A DNA stretch of 64,000 nt from Microbacterium trichothecenolyticum (GTDB lineage Bacteria > Actinomycetota > Actinomycetes > Actinomycetales > Microbacteriaceae), in NCBI RefSeq assembly GCF_030818955.1, contig NZ_JAUTBF010000001.1:3472001-3536000 (forward strand). The letters are read 5' to 3'. Shown in pieces: positions 33,486 through 44,152 of this stretch. Under the pieces are notes generated by a model. The model saw nothing but the letters and a program-made list of their open reading frames with translations. It was not told the DNA's origin and made no database searches. Position numbers and translations under genes: made by a program. The stretch's first letter is position 1, and each line of letters starts with the position of its first letter.

Positions 33486-34460
33486 TTACTTGATGCCCTG
33501 GAGCAGCGTGGCGACCTTGTCGGGGTTGTCGTCCACCCACTTCTTGGCCGCGTCCTCGGGCGACATGTTGTCCTTCGCGATGTAGGCCGCGACGGTGTTC
33601 TGGTCGTCGTTGGTCCACGAGAAGTTCTGCATCAGCTTCACCGCGGGGGTGTCCTTGGCGGCCCACGCCGACGAGACGATCTTGTCCAGGACGTACGGCG
33701 GATAGTCGCAGGCGACCTTCGCCGGGTCGGCGTCGCAGCCGTCGGTGTATTCGGGCAGGGTGATGTGGCCGAGCTTCTGCTCCGAGAAGAACCAGTGCGG
33801 CTCGTAGAAGTAGGCCAGCAGCGGCGTGTGGTTGGCCTCCGCCGAGCGGAACGCCTCGATCAGCGCCGCCTCGGAGCCGGCGTAGACGACCTTGTAGTTC
33901 AGGCCGAGGTTGGTCACGAGCGCCTCGTCGTTCGTGACGTAGCTGGGGTCGCCGTCGAGCAGCTGCCCCTTGCCGTCGGACTCGCTCGTCTTGAACAGGT
34001 CCGCGTACTTGTTGAGGTCTTCCCACGTCTTCAGGTCGGGGTAGGCCTCGGTCATCCACTGCGGGATGAACCAGCCGATGACGCCCTCGTTGCCGGTGGG
34101 GCCGAGGTCGACGGCGGTCTTGTCGCCGTCGATGTACTTCTCCTTCAGCGACGCGTGTCCCCAGTTCTCGATGATCGCGTCGACCTCTCCCGTGCCGAAG
34201 CCCTGCCAGGCGACCTCCTCCGAGATGGGCTTCTGCGCGACGGTGCAGCCCAGTTCGTTCTCGGCGAGGTACGTGTACACGGCGGCATCCGCGGTGTAAC
34301 CGACCCAGTTGTTCATGGCCAGGTTGGTGGTGCCGCAGGCGGCGGCGCCACCCGCGTCGGACGAGGTGTCGTTCAACGACGATCCGCAGCCCGCGAGAGC
34401 GAGGGCGCTGACGGAGAGGACGGCGAGGGTGGACAGGGTGCGTGTGGCGGCGTGGTGCAT
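33486..34460 (-). CDS. proX: Glycine betaine/choline ABC transporter substrate-binding lipoprotein
   Basis: 324 residues. Lipoprotein signal with lipobox ALAGC (Cys25), then an OpuAC/ProX-type type II binding fold (TNLAMNNWVGYTADAAVYTYLAENELG; EVDAIIENWGHASLKEKYI; PLLAYFYEPHWFF). Several Trp, Tyr and Phe residues are spaced as expected for the aromatic cage that binds quaternary ammonium groups. GGGAG lies before ATG 34460. It delivers betaine or choline to the ProVW complex encoded just upstream. Confidence 0.92.
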   Translation of the reverse strand: MHHAATRTLSTLAVLSVSALALAGCGSSLNDTSSDAGGAAACGTTNLAMNNWVGYTADAAVYTYLAENELGCTVAQKPISEEVAWQGFGTGEVDAIIENWGHASLKEKYIDGDKTAVDLGPTGNEGVIGWFIPQWMTEAYPDLKTWEDLNKYADLFKTSESDGKGQLLDGDPSYVTNDEALVTNLGLNYKVVYAGSEAALIEAFRSAEANHTPLLAYFYEPHWFFSEQKLGHITLPEYTDGCDADPAKVACDYPPYVLDKIVSSAWAAKDTPAVKLMQNFSWTNDDQNTVAAYIAKDNMSPEDAAKKWVDDNPDKVATLLQGIK

Positions 34461-34513
34461 GGATACTCCCTTGGTGAGATGCGGTGTCTCGGTCGGTCGG
34501 GTCGGGACCCGGT

Positions 34514-36607
34514 TCATGCGGTAGCGGTGCGGGGTGTTCGGGTGAGGGTGGATCTCCGGAGACGCCGTGCGGGCGCCGCGGGAGCGGTGGACGCGCGAGG
34601 TGCGCGGTGGGCGAAGGCCTGGGTCGTGCGGTCCAGCAGCATGCCCCAGATCACGATGGCGAGCCCCGCGGCCAGACCCTTGCCGAACAGCTCGACCTGC
34701 ACGAAGCCGGCGACGACGAGGTAGCCCAGACCGCCACCGCCGACGAGGCCGCCGATGACGACCATGGCCAGCACGTAGATGAGGGCCTGGTTCACGGCGA
34801 GCGTGATCGCGTGCCGGATCATGGGCAGCTGCACCTTGGTGACGTCCTGCCAGGGGCTCGAGCCGGTCGACAGGGCCACCTCACCGAGCGTGTCGGGGAG
34901 CTGGCGGATCGCGTCGGCGATGATCTTGATCGCGATCGGGGCGGCGTAGATGACCGCGGCCACGATCGCGGTGAAGCGGTTGGGGCCGAAGAGGCCGAGG
35001 AACGGCACGAGGTAGACGAACGCGGGCATGGTCTGCGCGGCATCCAGGATCGGTCGGATGGCCGCATCGACCCGGGCCACGCGGCCCATCCAGACGCCGA
35101 CGACCAGGGCGATGGCGACGGTGAGGGCCGTGGCCACGAGGGTGGAGGCGAGCGTCACCATCGAGGGGCCCCAGACGCCCAGCAGCCACACCACGAGCAT
35201 CCCGGCGAGGGTGCCGCCCGCCAGTGCCCAGCGACCGGCGGTGAAGGCGATGACCGTGAACGCCGCCATCACCACGACGATCGGCGACTGCTCCAGCAGG
35301 GCCTGCAGCGGGTTGATGAGGGCGGTGGTCACGACTTCCTGCAGGGCGGACGTCGCGCCGCCGATGGTGGCGTTGACCCACGCGGATGCCGCGTTCACGG
35401 CGCTCTCGATGACGTCGCCGAACTCGATCTGGCGGGGGAAGACCGCGGCCCACAGCTGCGAGCGCGAGAGCACGATGCCGACGATGACGATCACCGCGCC
35501 CACCGCGTAGGCGATACGGCGCGGCCACACGGCGGCGGTGCGCCGCGCCGCGACGACAGCGGGGTCGGCGCGCCGGCCGATCGCCGTCGTCACGCGGTCG
35601 AGCACGATCGCGAGCAGCACCACGGCGAGACCGGCGTTGAACGCGCGACCGACGTTGAGCGACTGCAGCGCCTGCACGACGACCTGCCCGAGCCCGGGGG
35701 CCGCGATGAGGGCGGCGATCGTGACCATCGACAGGGCGGCCATCGTGGTCTGGTTGATGCCGAGCACGATCGAGGTGCGAGCCAGCGGCAGGACGACCGT
35801 CCGCAGGCGCTGGCGCGGGGTCGCGCCGAGGGACGCGACGCTCTCGTCGATGGACTCGGGGATGTCGCGGACGCCGTGCGCGGTGAGGCGGATGACGGGA
35901 GGGGCCGCGTAGATGAGGGTCGCGATCACCGCGGCGGCGGGGCCGATGAGGAAGATCAGCGCGAGCGGGGCGAGGTAGACGAAGGTGGGCATCGTCTGCA
36001 TGAAATCGAGCACCGGGGTCAGCACCCGCTCCACGCGACGCGAACGCCCCGTCCAGATCCCGACGGGGATGCCGATCAGCAGCGAGAAGAACACCGCGGC
36101 CAGGGTGATGGCGAGGGTCTGCATGGCCTCGAGATACAACCCCTGCACGCCGATGACGACGAGGAAGCCGACGGTGAGGAGGGCGACGCGGACGTTGCCG
36201 AACACCCACGCGATCCAGCCGAAGAGCAGGACGCTGCCCAGCCAGCCGATCTCGGGGTAGCCGAGGCCGTAGGGGGTCGCCGCCAGCAGCGCCAGCAGTG
36301 CTTGCACGACGGCGTTGACGACCACGCGCACGCCGTCGAGGGCGAGGAGGACGACGTTGGAGGACCGGTTGTCCGCGACCCAGTTCTTCACGGCGTCGAA
36401 GAAGCCGTGCACGTCGTTCAGTGCCGCCATGGGGAGCGTGTCCGTGCCCTGGCCGTGGGCGAGGGCGAACGCGAGCAGCCACAACACCCCGACGCCGATG
36501 AGGATGGCGGCCCGTGCGGAGATCCGTCGCGGGCGGGGAGCGGCCTGGAGGGCACCGGCCTCGATCTTGGTGATCTCGACCGTGGTGGGGGCGACGGGGG
36601 CGCTCAT
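34514..36607 (-). CDS. proW: Fused double permease of the betaine/choline ABC transporter
   Basis: 697 residues, about twice the usual ProW. Two BPD-type permease domains are joined in one chain: the first carries [25 protein letters not shown] and [14 protein letters not shown], the second [24 protein letters not shown] and [14 protein letters not shown], each with its own coupling (EAA-like) loop. One polypeptide can thus supply both membrane halves of the importer. The tail is basic and probably cytoplasmic. It overlaps proV by 4 nt. Confidence 0.92.
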   Translation of the reverse strand: MSAPVAPTTVEITKIEAGALQAAPRPRRISARAAILIGVGVLWLLAFALAHGQGTDTLPMAALNDVHGFFDAVKNWVADNRSSNVVLLALDGVRVVVNAVVQALLALLAATPYGLGYPEIGWLGSVLLFGWIAWVFGNVRVALLTVGFLVVIGVQGLYLEAMQTLAITLAAVFFSLLIGIPVGIWTGRSRRVERVLTPVLDFMQTMPTFVYLAPLALIFLIGPAAAVIATLIYAAPPVIRLTAHGVRDIPESIDESVASLGATPRQRLRTVVLPLARTSIVLGINQTTMAALSMVTIAALIAAPGLGQVVVQALQSLNVGRAFNAGLAVVLLAIVLDRVTTAIGRRADPAVVAARRTAAVWPRRIAYAVGAVIVIVGIVLSRSQLWAAVFPRQIEFGDVIESAVNAASAWVNATIGGATSALQEVVTTALINPLQALLEQSPIVVVMAAFTVIAFTAGRWALAGGTLAGMLVVWLLGVWGPSMVTLASTLVATALTVAIALVVGVWMGRVARVDAAIRPILDAAQTMPAFVYLVPFLGLFGPNRFTAIVAAVIYAAPIAIKIIADAIRQLPDTLGEVALSTGSSPWQDVTKVQLPMIRHAITLAVNQALIYVLAMVVIGGLVGGGGLGYLVVAGFVQVELFGKGLAAGLAIVIWGMLLDRTTQAFAHRAPRASTAPAAPARRLRRSTLTRTPRTATA

Positions 36608-37677
36608 GACGGATGCCGTTCGCCGGCGACGGCACGAAGCACCGCGTCGCGGTCGACCACGCCGATGACCGTGCCCGTGGCATCCGTCACCCGGACCGGG
36701 ATGGAGCTGCCGAGGACGATCGGGATCGCGTCGGCGATCACGGTGTCGGCGGGCAGGGCCGGAGCGTCGGGGGCGGTGTCGCCGGGGCGGGCGATCCACT
36801 TCAGCGTCAGGACGCTCGCGATCGGCACGTCGGAGACGAAGTCGGCGACGTAGTCGTTGGCGGGGGCGCCCACGAGGTCGGCGCCGGTCCCGATCTGCTG
36901 CAATTCGCCATGGCGCATGATGAGGATGCGGTCGCCGAGCTTGAGGGCCTCGGAGAGGTCGTGGGTGACGAAGACCATCGTCTTGCCCATGTCGTGATGA
37001 AGCCGCACGATCTCCGCCTGCATGTTGCGGCGGATGAGCGGGTCGAGGGCCGAGAACGGCTCGTCGAACAGCAGCACGTCGGGGTCGCCGGCCAGGGCAC
37101 GGGCGAGGCCCACGCGCTGCTGCATGCCGCCGGACAGCTGCGAGGGGTAGCGCCACTCGTATCCGTCGAGGCCGACGAGCGAGACCATCTCCAGCGCCCG
37201 GGCGCGGCGCTCGGCCTTGCCGACGCCGCGGATCTCGAGTCCGTAGGCGATGTTGTCGACGACGGTGCGGAAGGGGAGGAGACCGAAGTGCTGGAACACC
37301 ATCGCGGCCTTGGTGCGGCGGAACTCCCGCAGCGGTCCGGGTCCGAGCCCCAGCAGGTCGTCGCCGCGCATGGTGATCGAGCCCGCCGTCGGCTCGATGA
37401 GACGGGTCAGGCAGCGGATGAGGGTGGACTTGCCCGAGCCGGACAGGCCCATGATGACGAACACCTCACCGCGACCGACCGTGAAGCTCAGGTCGCGGAC
37501 GGCCACGACGTTGCCGGTGCGCTCGAGGATCTCGGCGGTGCTCAGGTCGGCGAAGTCCGGGTTGTCGATGACTTTTTCGGGGTTGTTTCCGAAGACCTTC
37601 CAGAGGCCGTCGACCGCGAAGTCCGCGACGCCGGCTGCGGCGGAGCTGTGAAGGGGTGGTGCCGTGATGGTGCTCAT
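36604..37677 (-). CDS. proV: Glycine betaine/proline ABC transporter ATPase with CBS remnant
   Basis: 357 residues. Opens with the ProV-specific segment ([13 protein letters not shown]), then Walker [10 protein letters not shown], signature [16 protein letters not shown], Walker [14 protein letters not shown]. The last 60 residues look like one CBS-type motif ([20 protein letters not shown]), less than the CBS pair that senses ionic strength in OpuA, so osmotic gating may be weakened in favour of nutritional uptake. ATG 37677 has GGAG upstream. It lies 30 bp after betB. Confidence 0.93.
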   Translation of the reverse strand: MSTITAPPLHSSAAAGVADFAVDGLWKVFGNNPEKVIDNPDFADLSTAEILERTGNVVAVRDLSFTVGRGEVFVIMGLSGSGKSTLIRCLTRLIEPTAGSITMRGDDLLGLGPGPLREFRRTKAAMVFQHFGLLPFRTVVDNIAYGLEIRGVGKAERRARALEMVSLVGLDGYEWRYPSQLSGGMQQRVGLARALAGDPDVLLFDEPFSALDPLIRRNMQAEIVRLHHDMGKTMVFVTHDLSEALKLGDRILIMRHGELQQIGTGADLVGAPANDYVADFVSDVPIASVLTLKWIARPGDTAPDAPALPADTVIADAIPIVLGSSIPVRVTDATGTVIGVVDRDAVLRAVAGERHPS

Positions 37678-37707
37678 CGGTGGGGCTCCCATTCGTTGAG
37701 GAGGGCG

Positions 37708-39189
37708 TCAGGGCTTCGCCGGGGCGAACCAGTGCTGGGGTTTCGGGTCGAGGTTCTGGTACACGTGCCGGGTCTCGCGGTACTCGTCCAAGCCGGCCAG
37801 GCCGAGCTCGCGGCCGTTACCCGACTGGCCGAATCCGCCCCACTCCGCCTGCGGCAGGTAGGGGTGGTAGTCGTTGATCCACACCGTGCCGTGGCGCAGG
37901 CTGCTCGCCACGCGCTGGGCGCGGCCGGCATCCTGGGTCCACACCGCGCCGGCGAGTCCGTACGGGGTGTCGTTGGCGATGCGCACGGCCTCGGCCTCGT
38001 CGCGGAAGGTCTCGACGGTCAGGACGGGACCGAAGCTCTCCTCGCGCACGACGCTCATCGAGCCGTCGCAGCGGTCGAGGACCGTGGGCAGGTAGTAGAA
38101 GCCGTCGGCGAGGGCGTCGTCGGTCGGCGCGTGGCCGCCGCAGCGCAGGACCGCGCCCTCGGCGACACCGGCCTGCACGTAGGCGTCGACCTTGTCGCGG
38201 TGGGCGGCCGAGATGAGCGGGCCCGTCTCGGCATCCGCGTCGAAGGGGCCGCCGAGGCGGATGTGCTGCGCGCGCTCGACGAGGGCGTCGACGAAGGCGT
38301 CGTGGAGCGACTCCTCGACCACGAGCCGGGCTCCGGCCGAGCACACCTGGCCGCTGTGCAGGAAGATCGCGGTGAGCGCGAAGTCGACCGCGGTGTCGAA
38401 ATCCGCGTCGGCGAAGACGATGTTGGGGTTCTTGCCGCCGAGCTCGAGCGCGACGCGCTTGATGCTCTGGGCGGCGGCGGCCATGACGCGCCGGCCCGTC
38501 GCGAGGCCTCCGGTGAAAGACACGAGGTCGACGTCGGCGTGGGTGGTGAGCACCTCGCCGACGTCGGCGCCCGTGCCCGTGACGAGATTCGCCACGCCCG
38601 CCGGTAGCCCCGCCTCGGTGAGCGTGTCCATCAGGAGCATCGCGGTCGAGGGGGTCAACTCGCTGGGCTTGAGGACGAACGTGTTGCCCGCCAGCAGCGC
38701 CGGGGCGACCTTCCACGCGGCCTGCAGAAGCGGGTAGTTCCACGGGGTGATGAGGCTGCAGACCCCGACGGGGGCGTACTCGATACGGCTGCGGGTCGAT
38801 TCGCTCCCGGTGTCGACGAGTCGCCCCGGGTGCGCGCCGGCCTGGCTCGCGTAGTAGCGGAAGCACGCCACGATGTCGGCCATGTCGTAGCGCGCCTCGA
38901 CGATGCGCTTGCCGGTGTCCCGGGCCTCGGCCTCGGCGTAGATCTCCGCGTCGCGTTCGATGAGGTCGGCGACGCGTTCGAGCAGCCGCCCGCGCTCGCG
39001 CTCGGGGGTTTCGCTCCACGCGCCTGATCGCCAGGCCGAGGATGCCGCGGCGACCGCGTCGGCGGCATCCTGCGCATCGCACTCGGTCACGGTGGCGACG
39101 AGCGTGCCGTCGGCGGGGCAGCGGATCTCGCGGGTAGCGGGGGAGTGCGGCTCGCGCCAGGCTCCGCCGATGTACAACGAGGAGGTCAT
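37708..39189 (-). CDS. betB: Betaine-aldehyde dehydrogenase
   Basis: 493 residues of the aldehyde dehydrogenase superfamily: [31 protein letters not shown], catalytic Glu in [12 protein letters not shown] and nucleophile Cys in [12 protein letters not shown]. It oxidises betaine aldehyde to glycine betaine with NAD. Its start overlaps the betA stop (ATGA), so the choline-oxidising pair is coupled. The paralogue gbsA has the same activity; the family alone does not fix substrate, the context does. Confidence 0.92.
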   Translation of the reverse strand: MTSSLYIGGAWREPHSPATREIRCPADGTLVATVTECDAQDAADAVAAASSAWRSGAWSETPERERGRLLERVADLIERDAEIYAEAEARDTGKRIVEARYDMADIVACFRYYASQAGAHPGRLVDTGSESTRSRIEYAPVGVCSLITPWNYPLLQAAWKVAPALLAGNTFVLKPSELTPSTAMLLMDTLTEAGLPAGVANLVTGTGADVGEVLTTHADVDLVSFTGGLATGRRVMAAAAQSIKRVALELGGKNPNIVFADADFDTAVDFALTAIFLHSGQVCSAGARLVVEESLHDAFVDALVERAQHIRLGGPFDADAETGPLISAAHRDKVDAYVQAGVAEGAVLRCGGHAPTDDALADGFYYLPTVLDRCDGSMSVVREESFGPVLTVETFRDEAEAVRIANDTPYGLAGAVWTQDAGRAQRVASSLRHGTVWINDYHPYLPQAEWGGFGQSGNGRELGLAGLDEYRETRHVYQNLDPKPQHWFAPAKP

Positions 39190-40886
39190 GCGGTCACGCC
39201 CACCTTCGCCGGGCCGTCTGCCACGTAGTAGGGCAGCTCCTCGGCGGCCAGCGGCTTCACGCCGCGGATGAGGTCGGCCGCCTTCTCGGCGATCATCATG
39301 ACGGGCGCATAGATGTTGGCGTTCGTCACGAACGGCATGACCGAGGCATCCACGATCCGAAGCCCCGTCGTACCGTGCACGCCCATGGTGAGGGGGTCGG
39401 TGACGGCCATCGGGTCGTCGGCGGGCCCCATCTTGGCCGTGCCACAGGGGTGCAGCGCCGTCTCGGCCTCGCGGCCGACCCACTCGAGGATCTCCTCGTC
39501 GGTGCTCACCTCGGCACCGGGGGCGATCTCGCCGCCGTTGAAAGGGGCGAGCGCCGGCTGCGACAGGATGTCGCGGGCCACGCGCACGGCCTCGACCCAC
39601 TCGCGGCGGTCGTTCTCGGTGCTGAGGTAGTTGAAGACGAGCTCGGGGTGCTCGGTCGGGTCGGTGGAGCGGATGCGCAGGCGCCCGATCGTGTCGGCGT
39701 ACATGGGTCCGACGTGCACCTGGAAGCCGTGCTTCACGTCGGCGATCTGCCCGTCGTAGCGCACCGCCACCGGCAGGAAGTGGAACATCAGGTTCGGCCA
39801 GCGCACCTCGTCGTTCGAGCGCACGAACCCGCCGCCCTCGAAGTGGTTGGTCGCCGCGGGGCCCTTGCGCCCGAGCAGCCATTTCAGTCCCGTCAGCGGC
39901 ATGCTGAGCGGCCGCAGGTAGGGCTGCATCGACACCGGCTGCGTGGCCTCGTGCTGGATGTAGACCTCGAGGTGGTCCTGCAGGTTCTCGCCGACGCCCG
40001 GCAGATCGACGATGACCGGGATGCCGAGCGACTCGAGCAGGTCTGCCGGGCCGACGCCCGAGAGCTGCAGCAGCTGCGGGGTGTTGATCGAGCCGCCGGC
40101 GAGCACGATCTCGTTGCCGCGTACGGTGTGCGTGCGCCCGTTGCGGCGGTACTCCACGCCGACGGCGCGCGTTCCTTCGAATAGGATGCGGGTGGCCAGC
40201 GCCCGGGTCTTCACGGTGAGGTTCTTGCGGCGCCGCCACACGGGGCGGACGTACGCACGGGATGCCGAGAGCCGGCGGCCGTGGCGCACGTTGCGGTCGA
40301 AGGGCCCGAAGCCCTCCTGCCGGAAGCCGTTGACGTCGTCGGTGCGGGGGTAGCCCGCCTGCTCCGCGGCGTCGAAGAACGCCTGGAAGAGGGGGTTGGT
40401 GGCGGGGCCCTTCTCGAGTTCGAGGGGACCGTCGTGACCGCGGTGGGGGTCGCCGGCGGCGGCAGCCAAGGCGTTCTCCATGCGCTTGAAGTAGGGGAGG
40501 CAGTGCGCCCAGTTCCACGTCTCGAGGCCCGGCTGCTCGCCCCAGCGCTCGTAGTCGAGCGGGTTGCCGCGCTGGAAGATCATGCCGTTGATCGACGAGG
40601 AACCGCCGAGCACCTTGCCGCGCGCGTGGGCAACGCGGCGCCCGTGCATGTGGGGCTCGGGCTCGGACTCGTACTTCCAGTCGTAGAGGGCGTGGCCGCT
40701 CGGGAAGGTGAGGGCGGCGGGCATCTGGATGAAGAGGTCCCACGGGTAGTCGCTGCGTCCCGCCTCGAGCACGAGCACCCGCGACTGCGGGTCGTCGGAC
40801 AGGCGGCGGGCGAGCACGCTTCCGGCGCTTCCGCCGCCGACGACGATGTAGTCGTAGGTCGTGGAGTTCTCGCGACGAGTGGTCAT
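39186..40886 (-). CDS. betA: Choline dehydrogenase (GMC oxidoreductase)
   Basis: 566 residues. FAD-binding [21 protein letters not shown] near the N-terminus, GMC signature 1 ([21 protein letters not shown]), signature 2 ([16 protein letters not shown]) and the C-terminal active-site HPCGTAKMG. Converts choline to betaine aldehyde, and often aldehyde to betaine, passing electrons to the quinone pool. First gene of the operon betA-betB-proV-proW-proX-dimethylglycine oxidase-solA (40.9 to 29.7 kb). GAGG lies before ATG 40886. Confidence 0.93.
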   Translation of the reverse strand: MTTRRENSTTYDYIVVGGGSAGSVLARRLSDDPQSRVLVLEAGRSDYPWDLFIQMPAALTFPSGHALYDWKYESEPEPHMHGRRVAHARGKVLGGSSSINGMIFQRGNPLDYERWGEQPGLETWNWAHCLPYFKRMENALAAAAGDPHRGHDGPLELEKGPATNPLFQAFFDAAEQAGYPRTDDVNGFRQEGFGPFDRNVRHGRRLSASRAYVRPVWRRRKNLTVKTRALATRILFEGTRAVGVEYRRNGRTHTVRGNEIVLAGGSINTPQLLQLSGVGPADLLESLGIPVIVDLPGVGENLQDHLEVYIQHEATQPVSMQPYLRPLSMPLTGLKWLLGRKGPAATNHFEGGGFVRSNDEVRWPNLMFHFLPVAVRYDGQIADVKHGFQVHVGPMYADTIGRLRIRSTDPTEHPELVFNYLSTENDRREWVEAVRVARDILSQPALAPFNGGEIAPGAEVSTDEEILEWVGREAETALHPCGTAKMGPADDPMAVTDPLTMGVHGTTGLRIVDASVMPFVTNANIYAPVMMIAEKAADLIRGVKPLAAEELPYYVADGPAKVGVTA

Positions 40887-40926
40887 GGCATCCTCGGGTC
40901 CGGTGTTGCGCTGAAAGAAACTGCTG

Positions 40927-40944
40927 TGCGTTGGACGCAACAGT
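40927..40944. promoter_or_regulatory. Candidate operator in the betA promoter
   Basis: TGCGT-TGG-ACGCA followed by ACAGT, so ACGCAACAGT is a near match to the iclR and gbcA motif (ACTGTTGCG read inversely). It lies 41 nt upstream of betA. Confidence 0.45.
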
Positions 40945-41035
40945 AAAGGGAGCGACGGGATCGGACGAGGCGTTTCGAGGGGCCGTGACGCACTGTTTAC
41001 ACGGCCGTTACGCTCGGCGGGGATGCGAGTCGATC

Positions 41036-41071
41036 ATGTTGCGTGTTGCTCAATACGCATTGTGTTGCGCA
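41036..41071. promoter_or_regulatory. Cluster of TGTTGCG motifs in the betA/glyA intergenic region
   Basis: ATGTTGCGT at 41036-41044, its loosely inverted partner ACGCATTGT at 41055-41063, and an exact TGTTGCGCA at 41063-41071, all within 36 bp. TGCAATAG (41078-41085) just after them may be the glyA -10. This fits an operator for the same regulator that binds upstream of iclR and gbcA. Confidence 0.45.
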
Positions 41072-41123
41072 CTGCGATGCAATAGCGTCGCGGCCACGAC
41101 AACTTCACACGCGCCGATCGAAC

Positions 41124-41304
41124 CCCCGCGGGAGAGCCCGCGTCCCACCCGGACGCGGCGCCGAAGGAGCAAGCCCTCCCCGCACAATCTCTCAGGCCCA
41201 AGACCGCGGGGGCGAGGCGCACTCTGGAAAGCAGGCTCCGCCTGCGCCCACGGTGAAAGCCGCCACCCGCGGTGAAGCTCTCAGGCCCGATGACAGAGCG
41301 GGGA
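41124..41304 (+). ncRNA. Tandem glycine riboswitch upstream of glyA-sdaA
   Basis: Two glycine (gcvT-type) aptamers in a row. Aptamer 1 (about 41124-41213): closing helix CCCCGCG with CGCGGGG, GGAGAG, GCCGAAGGAGCAA and ATCTCTCAGGCCCAAGACCG. Aptamer 2 (about 41221-41304): ACTCTGGAAAGC, CGGTGAAAGCC, GTGAAGCTCTCAGGCCC and GATGACAGAGCGGGG. The conserved CTCTCAGGCcc blocks occur once in each. Known tandem versions bind two glycines and usually switch glycine-cleavage genes on; here the leader serves serine hydroxymethyltransferase and serine dehydratase, so glycine made from betaine would turn on its own removal. Confidence 0.92.
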
Positions 41305-41354
41305 GGTGACCCACCCGATCGCCGCGCCCGCGGCACGACAGGGAGCCTCCCACC

Positions 41355-42653
41355 ATGACCGTTCTGTCCCCGACCACCGCCGCCAGCCTCCTCACCGCTC
41401 CGCTCGCCGAGATCGACCCGGCCGTCGCCGCGGCCCTCGACGCCGAGCGCGACCGCCAGCGCGACACCCTCGAGATGATCGCCTCCGAGAACTTCGCCCC
41501 GCTCTCCGTCATGCAGGCGCAGGGGTCGGTGGCCACCAACAAGTACGCCGAGGGCTACCCCGGCCGCCGCTACTACGGCGGATGCGAGCACGTCGACGTG
41601 ATCGAGCGCTTGGCGATCGAGCGCGTGTGCGGTCTGTTCGGTGCCGCGTACGCGAACGTGCAGCCCCACTCCGGCGCTCAGGCCAACGCCGCGGTGCTGT
41701 TCGGCCTGCTGCAGCACGGCGACACCATCCTCGGCCTCGACCTCGCCCACGGCGGCCACCTCACGCACGGAATGCGCCTCAGCTACAGCGGCAAAGCCTT
41801 TGATGCGGTCGCGTACCACGTGGATGCCACGGGCGCGGTCGACATGGACGAGGTCGCCGCCCTCGCCCGCGAGCGCCGGCCGAAGCTCATCATCGCCGGC
41901 TGGTCGGCCTACCCCCGCCAGCTCGACTTCGCCGCCTTCCGGGCCATCGCCGACGAGATCGGCGCGTACCTGTGGGTCGACATGGCGCACTTCGCCGGTC
42001 TCGTGGCCGCGGGCGTGCACCCCAACCCCGTGCCGCACGCGCACGTGGTCACCTCCACCACACACAAGACCCTCGGCGGCCCGCGCGGCGGCATCGTGCT
42101 GACGAACGATGCCGACATCGCCAAGAAGATCGACCGTGCCGTCTTCCCCGGTCTGCAGGGTGGCCCGCTCGAGCACGTCATCGCGGCCAAGGCCGTGTCG
42201 TTCCTCATCGCCGCGGGTGACGAGTTCGCCGACCGCCAGCGCCGCACCCTCCGTGGGGCTCACATCATCGCCGAGCGCCTCACGCAGCCCGACGTCGTGG
42301 CCGAGGGCGTGCGCGTGCTCACCGGTGGCACCGACGTGCACCTGCTGCTGGTCGACCTGGTCGAATCGCCCCTCGACGGCAAGCAGGCCGAGGACCGCCT
42401 GCATGAGGTGGGCATCACCGTCAACCGCAACTCGGTCCCCAACGACCCGCGCCCGCCGATGGTCACCTCGGGGCTGCGGATCGGGACGCCCGCTTTGGCC
42501 ACGCGCGGCTTCGACGACGAGGACTTCGCCGCCGTCGCCGACGTCATCGCCGAGGCCCTGCGGGCAGAGATCTCGCCCGAGCGAATCGCCGAGCTTCGCG
42601 GTCGCGTGGCCGCCCTGGCATCCGCTCACCCGCTCTACGAGGGCGCCGTCTGA
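41355..42653 (+). CDS. glyA: Serine hydroxymethyltransferase
   Basis: 432 residues. PLP lysine in [44 protein letters not shown] and the C-terminal [15 protein letters not shown] are diagnostic. It interconverts glycine plus 5,10-methylene-THF with serine plus THF. In this cluster it consumes both products of the betaine pathway: glycine from sarcosine oxidase and the one-carbon unit from dimethylglycine oxidase. Probably a second, catabolic glyA beside a housekeeping copy elsewhere. GGGAG lies 9 nt before ATG 41355; the riboswitch ends about 50 nt upstream. Confidence 0.96.
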   Translation: MTVLSPTTAASLLTAPLAEIDPAVAAALDAERDRQRDTLEMIASENFAPLSVMQAQGSVATNKYAEGYPGRRYYGGCEHVDVIERLAIERVCGLFGAAYANVQPHSGAQANAAVLFGLLQHGDTILGLDLAHGGHLTHGMRLSYSGKAFDAVAYHVDATGAVDMDEVAALARERRPKLIIAGWSAYPRQLDFAAFRAIADEIGAYLWVDMAHFAGLVAAGVHPNPVPHAHVVTSTTHKTLGGPRGGIVLTNDADIAKKIDRAVFPGLQGGPLEHVIAAKAVSFLIAAGDEFADRQRRTLRGAHIIAERLTQPDVVAEGVRVLTGGTDVHLLLVDLVESPLDGKQAEDRLHEVGITVNRNSVPNDPRPPMVTSGLRIGTPALATRGFDDEDFAAVADVIAEALRAEISPERIAELRGRVAALASAHPLYEGAV

Positions 42654-44023
42654 TGGTCGTCAGCGCGTTCGACCTCTTCTCGATCGGGGTCGGTCCCTCG
42701 AGCTCGCACACGGTCGGGCCGATGCGGGCGGCCCTGACGTTCGCCGAGCGCCTGCGGGATGCCGGGCAGCACGAGCGCGTGGTCCGCGTGCGCATCGACC
42801 TGCTCGGCTCGCTCGGCGCCACGGGACGCGGCCACGCCTCCGACCGCGCCGTGCTGATGGGGCTCGAGGGGCACCGGCCCGAGTCGTGCGACCCCGACCT
42901 GCTGCGCGATATCGAGGAGCGCGTGCGCGCCGACGGCATGCTCTGGCTGCTCGGCACGCACCCGGTCTCGTTCGACGTGGATGCCGACCTCGTGCTCGAC
43001 GGCCGGCGCTCGTTGCCGTTCCACCCGAACGCGGTCGTGTTCACGGCATCCGATGCGAGCGGCGCTGTTCTCGCGGAGGAGACCTTCTATTCGGTGGGCG
43101 GCGGGTTCGTCGTGACCGAGGCCGAGGCGGGGGGCTCCCGATCCCACGAGGAGGTCTTCGTCGCACACCCCTTCCGCACCGCCGACGACCTGCTCGCGCG
43201 CTGCGACGAGACGGGCCTGTCGATCGCCGAGATCGCGTTCGAGAACGAGCTCGCCCACCGCGACGGGGATGCCGTGCGCGCGGGGCTGCGGGCCATCTGG
43301 GACGTGATGAGCGGATGCATCGAGCGCGGTGTTTCGACCCCCGGGGTGCTCCCCGGCAGGCTCCGGGTGCCCCGTCGCGCCCACGACCTCGCGCGGCAAC
43401 TCGCCGACGAGGCCGGCTCGACCGACGGCCTGCGAGGGACCGACTGGCTGACGCTGTTCGCCATGGCGGTCAACGAAGAGAACGCCGCCGGCGGGCGCGT
43501 CGTCACCGCCCCCACGAACGGGGCGGCCGGAGTCATCCCCGCCGTCCTGGCCTACTACCGACGGTTCGTACCCGGAGCAGACGACGAGGGGATCATGACG
43601 TTCCTCCTCACGGCCGCCGCGATCGGCTCCATCTACAAGGAGACCGCGTCGATCTCGGGAGCGGAGGTGGGATGCCAGGGCGAGGTGGGCTCGGCCTGCT
43701 CGATGGCGGCCGCGGGTTTCGCCGCCGTCCTCGGCGGAACGCCCCGCCAGATCGAGAACGCCGCCGAGATCGGCATGGAGCACCACCTCGGCATGACGTG
43801 CGACCCGATCGGCGGTCTCGTGCAGATCCCCTGCATCGAGCGCAACGGCGTCGCGGCGGTCAAAGCCGTGACGGCGGCTCGCACAGCTCTTCGCGGGGAC
43901 GGCACCCACATCGTGTCGCTCGACAACGTCATCCAGACCATGCGGCAGACCGGCGCCGACATGAACGACAAGTACAAGGAGACCTCGCGTGGCGGCCTCG
44001 CCGTCAACGTCGTGGAGTGCTGA
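42653..44023 (+). CDS. sdaA: L-serine ammonia-lyase (iron-sulfur, single chain)
   Basis: 456 residues, start overlapping the glyA stop by one base (TGATG). The beta domain leads ([18 protein letters not shown]), the alpha domain follows with the cysteines for the [4Fe-4S] cluster ([34 protein letters not shown]). It deaminates serine to pyruvate and ammonia, completing choline-to-pyruvate breakdown. Coupling to glyA under a glycine riboswitch fits a drain for excess glycine and serine. A shortened, diverged copy of its last bases recurs at 53.02 kb. Confidence 0.95.
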   Translation: MVVSAFDLFSIGVGPSSSHTVGPMRAALTFAERLRDAGQHERVVRVRIDLLGSLGATGRGHASDRAVLMGLEGHRPESCDPDLLRDIEERVRADGMLWLLGTHPVSFDVDADLVLDGRRSLPFHPNAVVFTASDASGAVLAEETFYSVGGGFVVTEAEAGGSRSHEEVFVAHPFRTADDLLARCDETGLSIAEIAFENELAHRDGDAVRAGLRAIWDVMSGCIERGVSTPGVLPGRLRVPRRAHDLARQLADEAGSTDGLRGTDWLTLFAMAVNEENAAGGRVVTAPTNGAAGVIPAVLAYYRRFVPGADDEGIMTFLLTAAAIGSIYKETASISGAEVGCQGEVGSACSMAAAGFAAVLGGTPRQIENAAEIGMEHHLGMTCDPIGGLVQIPCIERNGVAAVKAVTAARTALRGDGTHIVSLDNVIQTMRQTGADMNDKYKETSRGGLAVNVVEC

Positions 44024-44048
44024 CGCCCTTCAGCGCGCGAGAACCCCG
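44015..44048 (+). repeat. Left copy of the sdaA-tail repeat
   Basis: 34 bp spanning the sdaA stop match 53024-53057 at about 30 positions. The two copies bracket the accessory segment. The right copy lies directly beside the intact acetyltransferase gene, as the original junction might have. Confidence 0.6.
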
Positions 44049-44152
44049 TCTCTTGTCCACAGAATCGCGCGCATGTCCCTACGGGCATGTGGCCTTCGCT
44101 AGCTTGTCCGCCACGGAATATGCCCCGCGGGGCGCGAGGAGAGGGCGGAACA

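Noticed and set aside
30851-36853. Long + strand frames opposite the dimethylglycine oxidase and permease genes
   Set aside because: Low-complexity shadow products; the - strand genes carry full families of motifs and coupled starts.
44041-44120. A transcription terminator after sdaA
   Set aside because: A small CATG-type inverted repeat exists near 44073-44090 but the stem is short and interrupted, so it was not listed.
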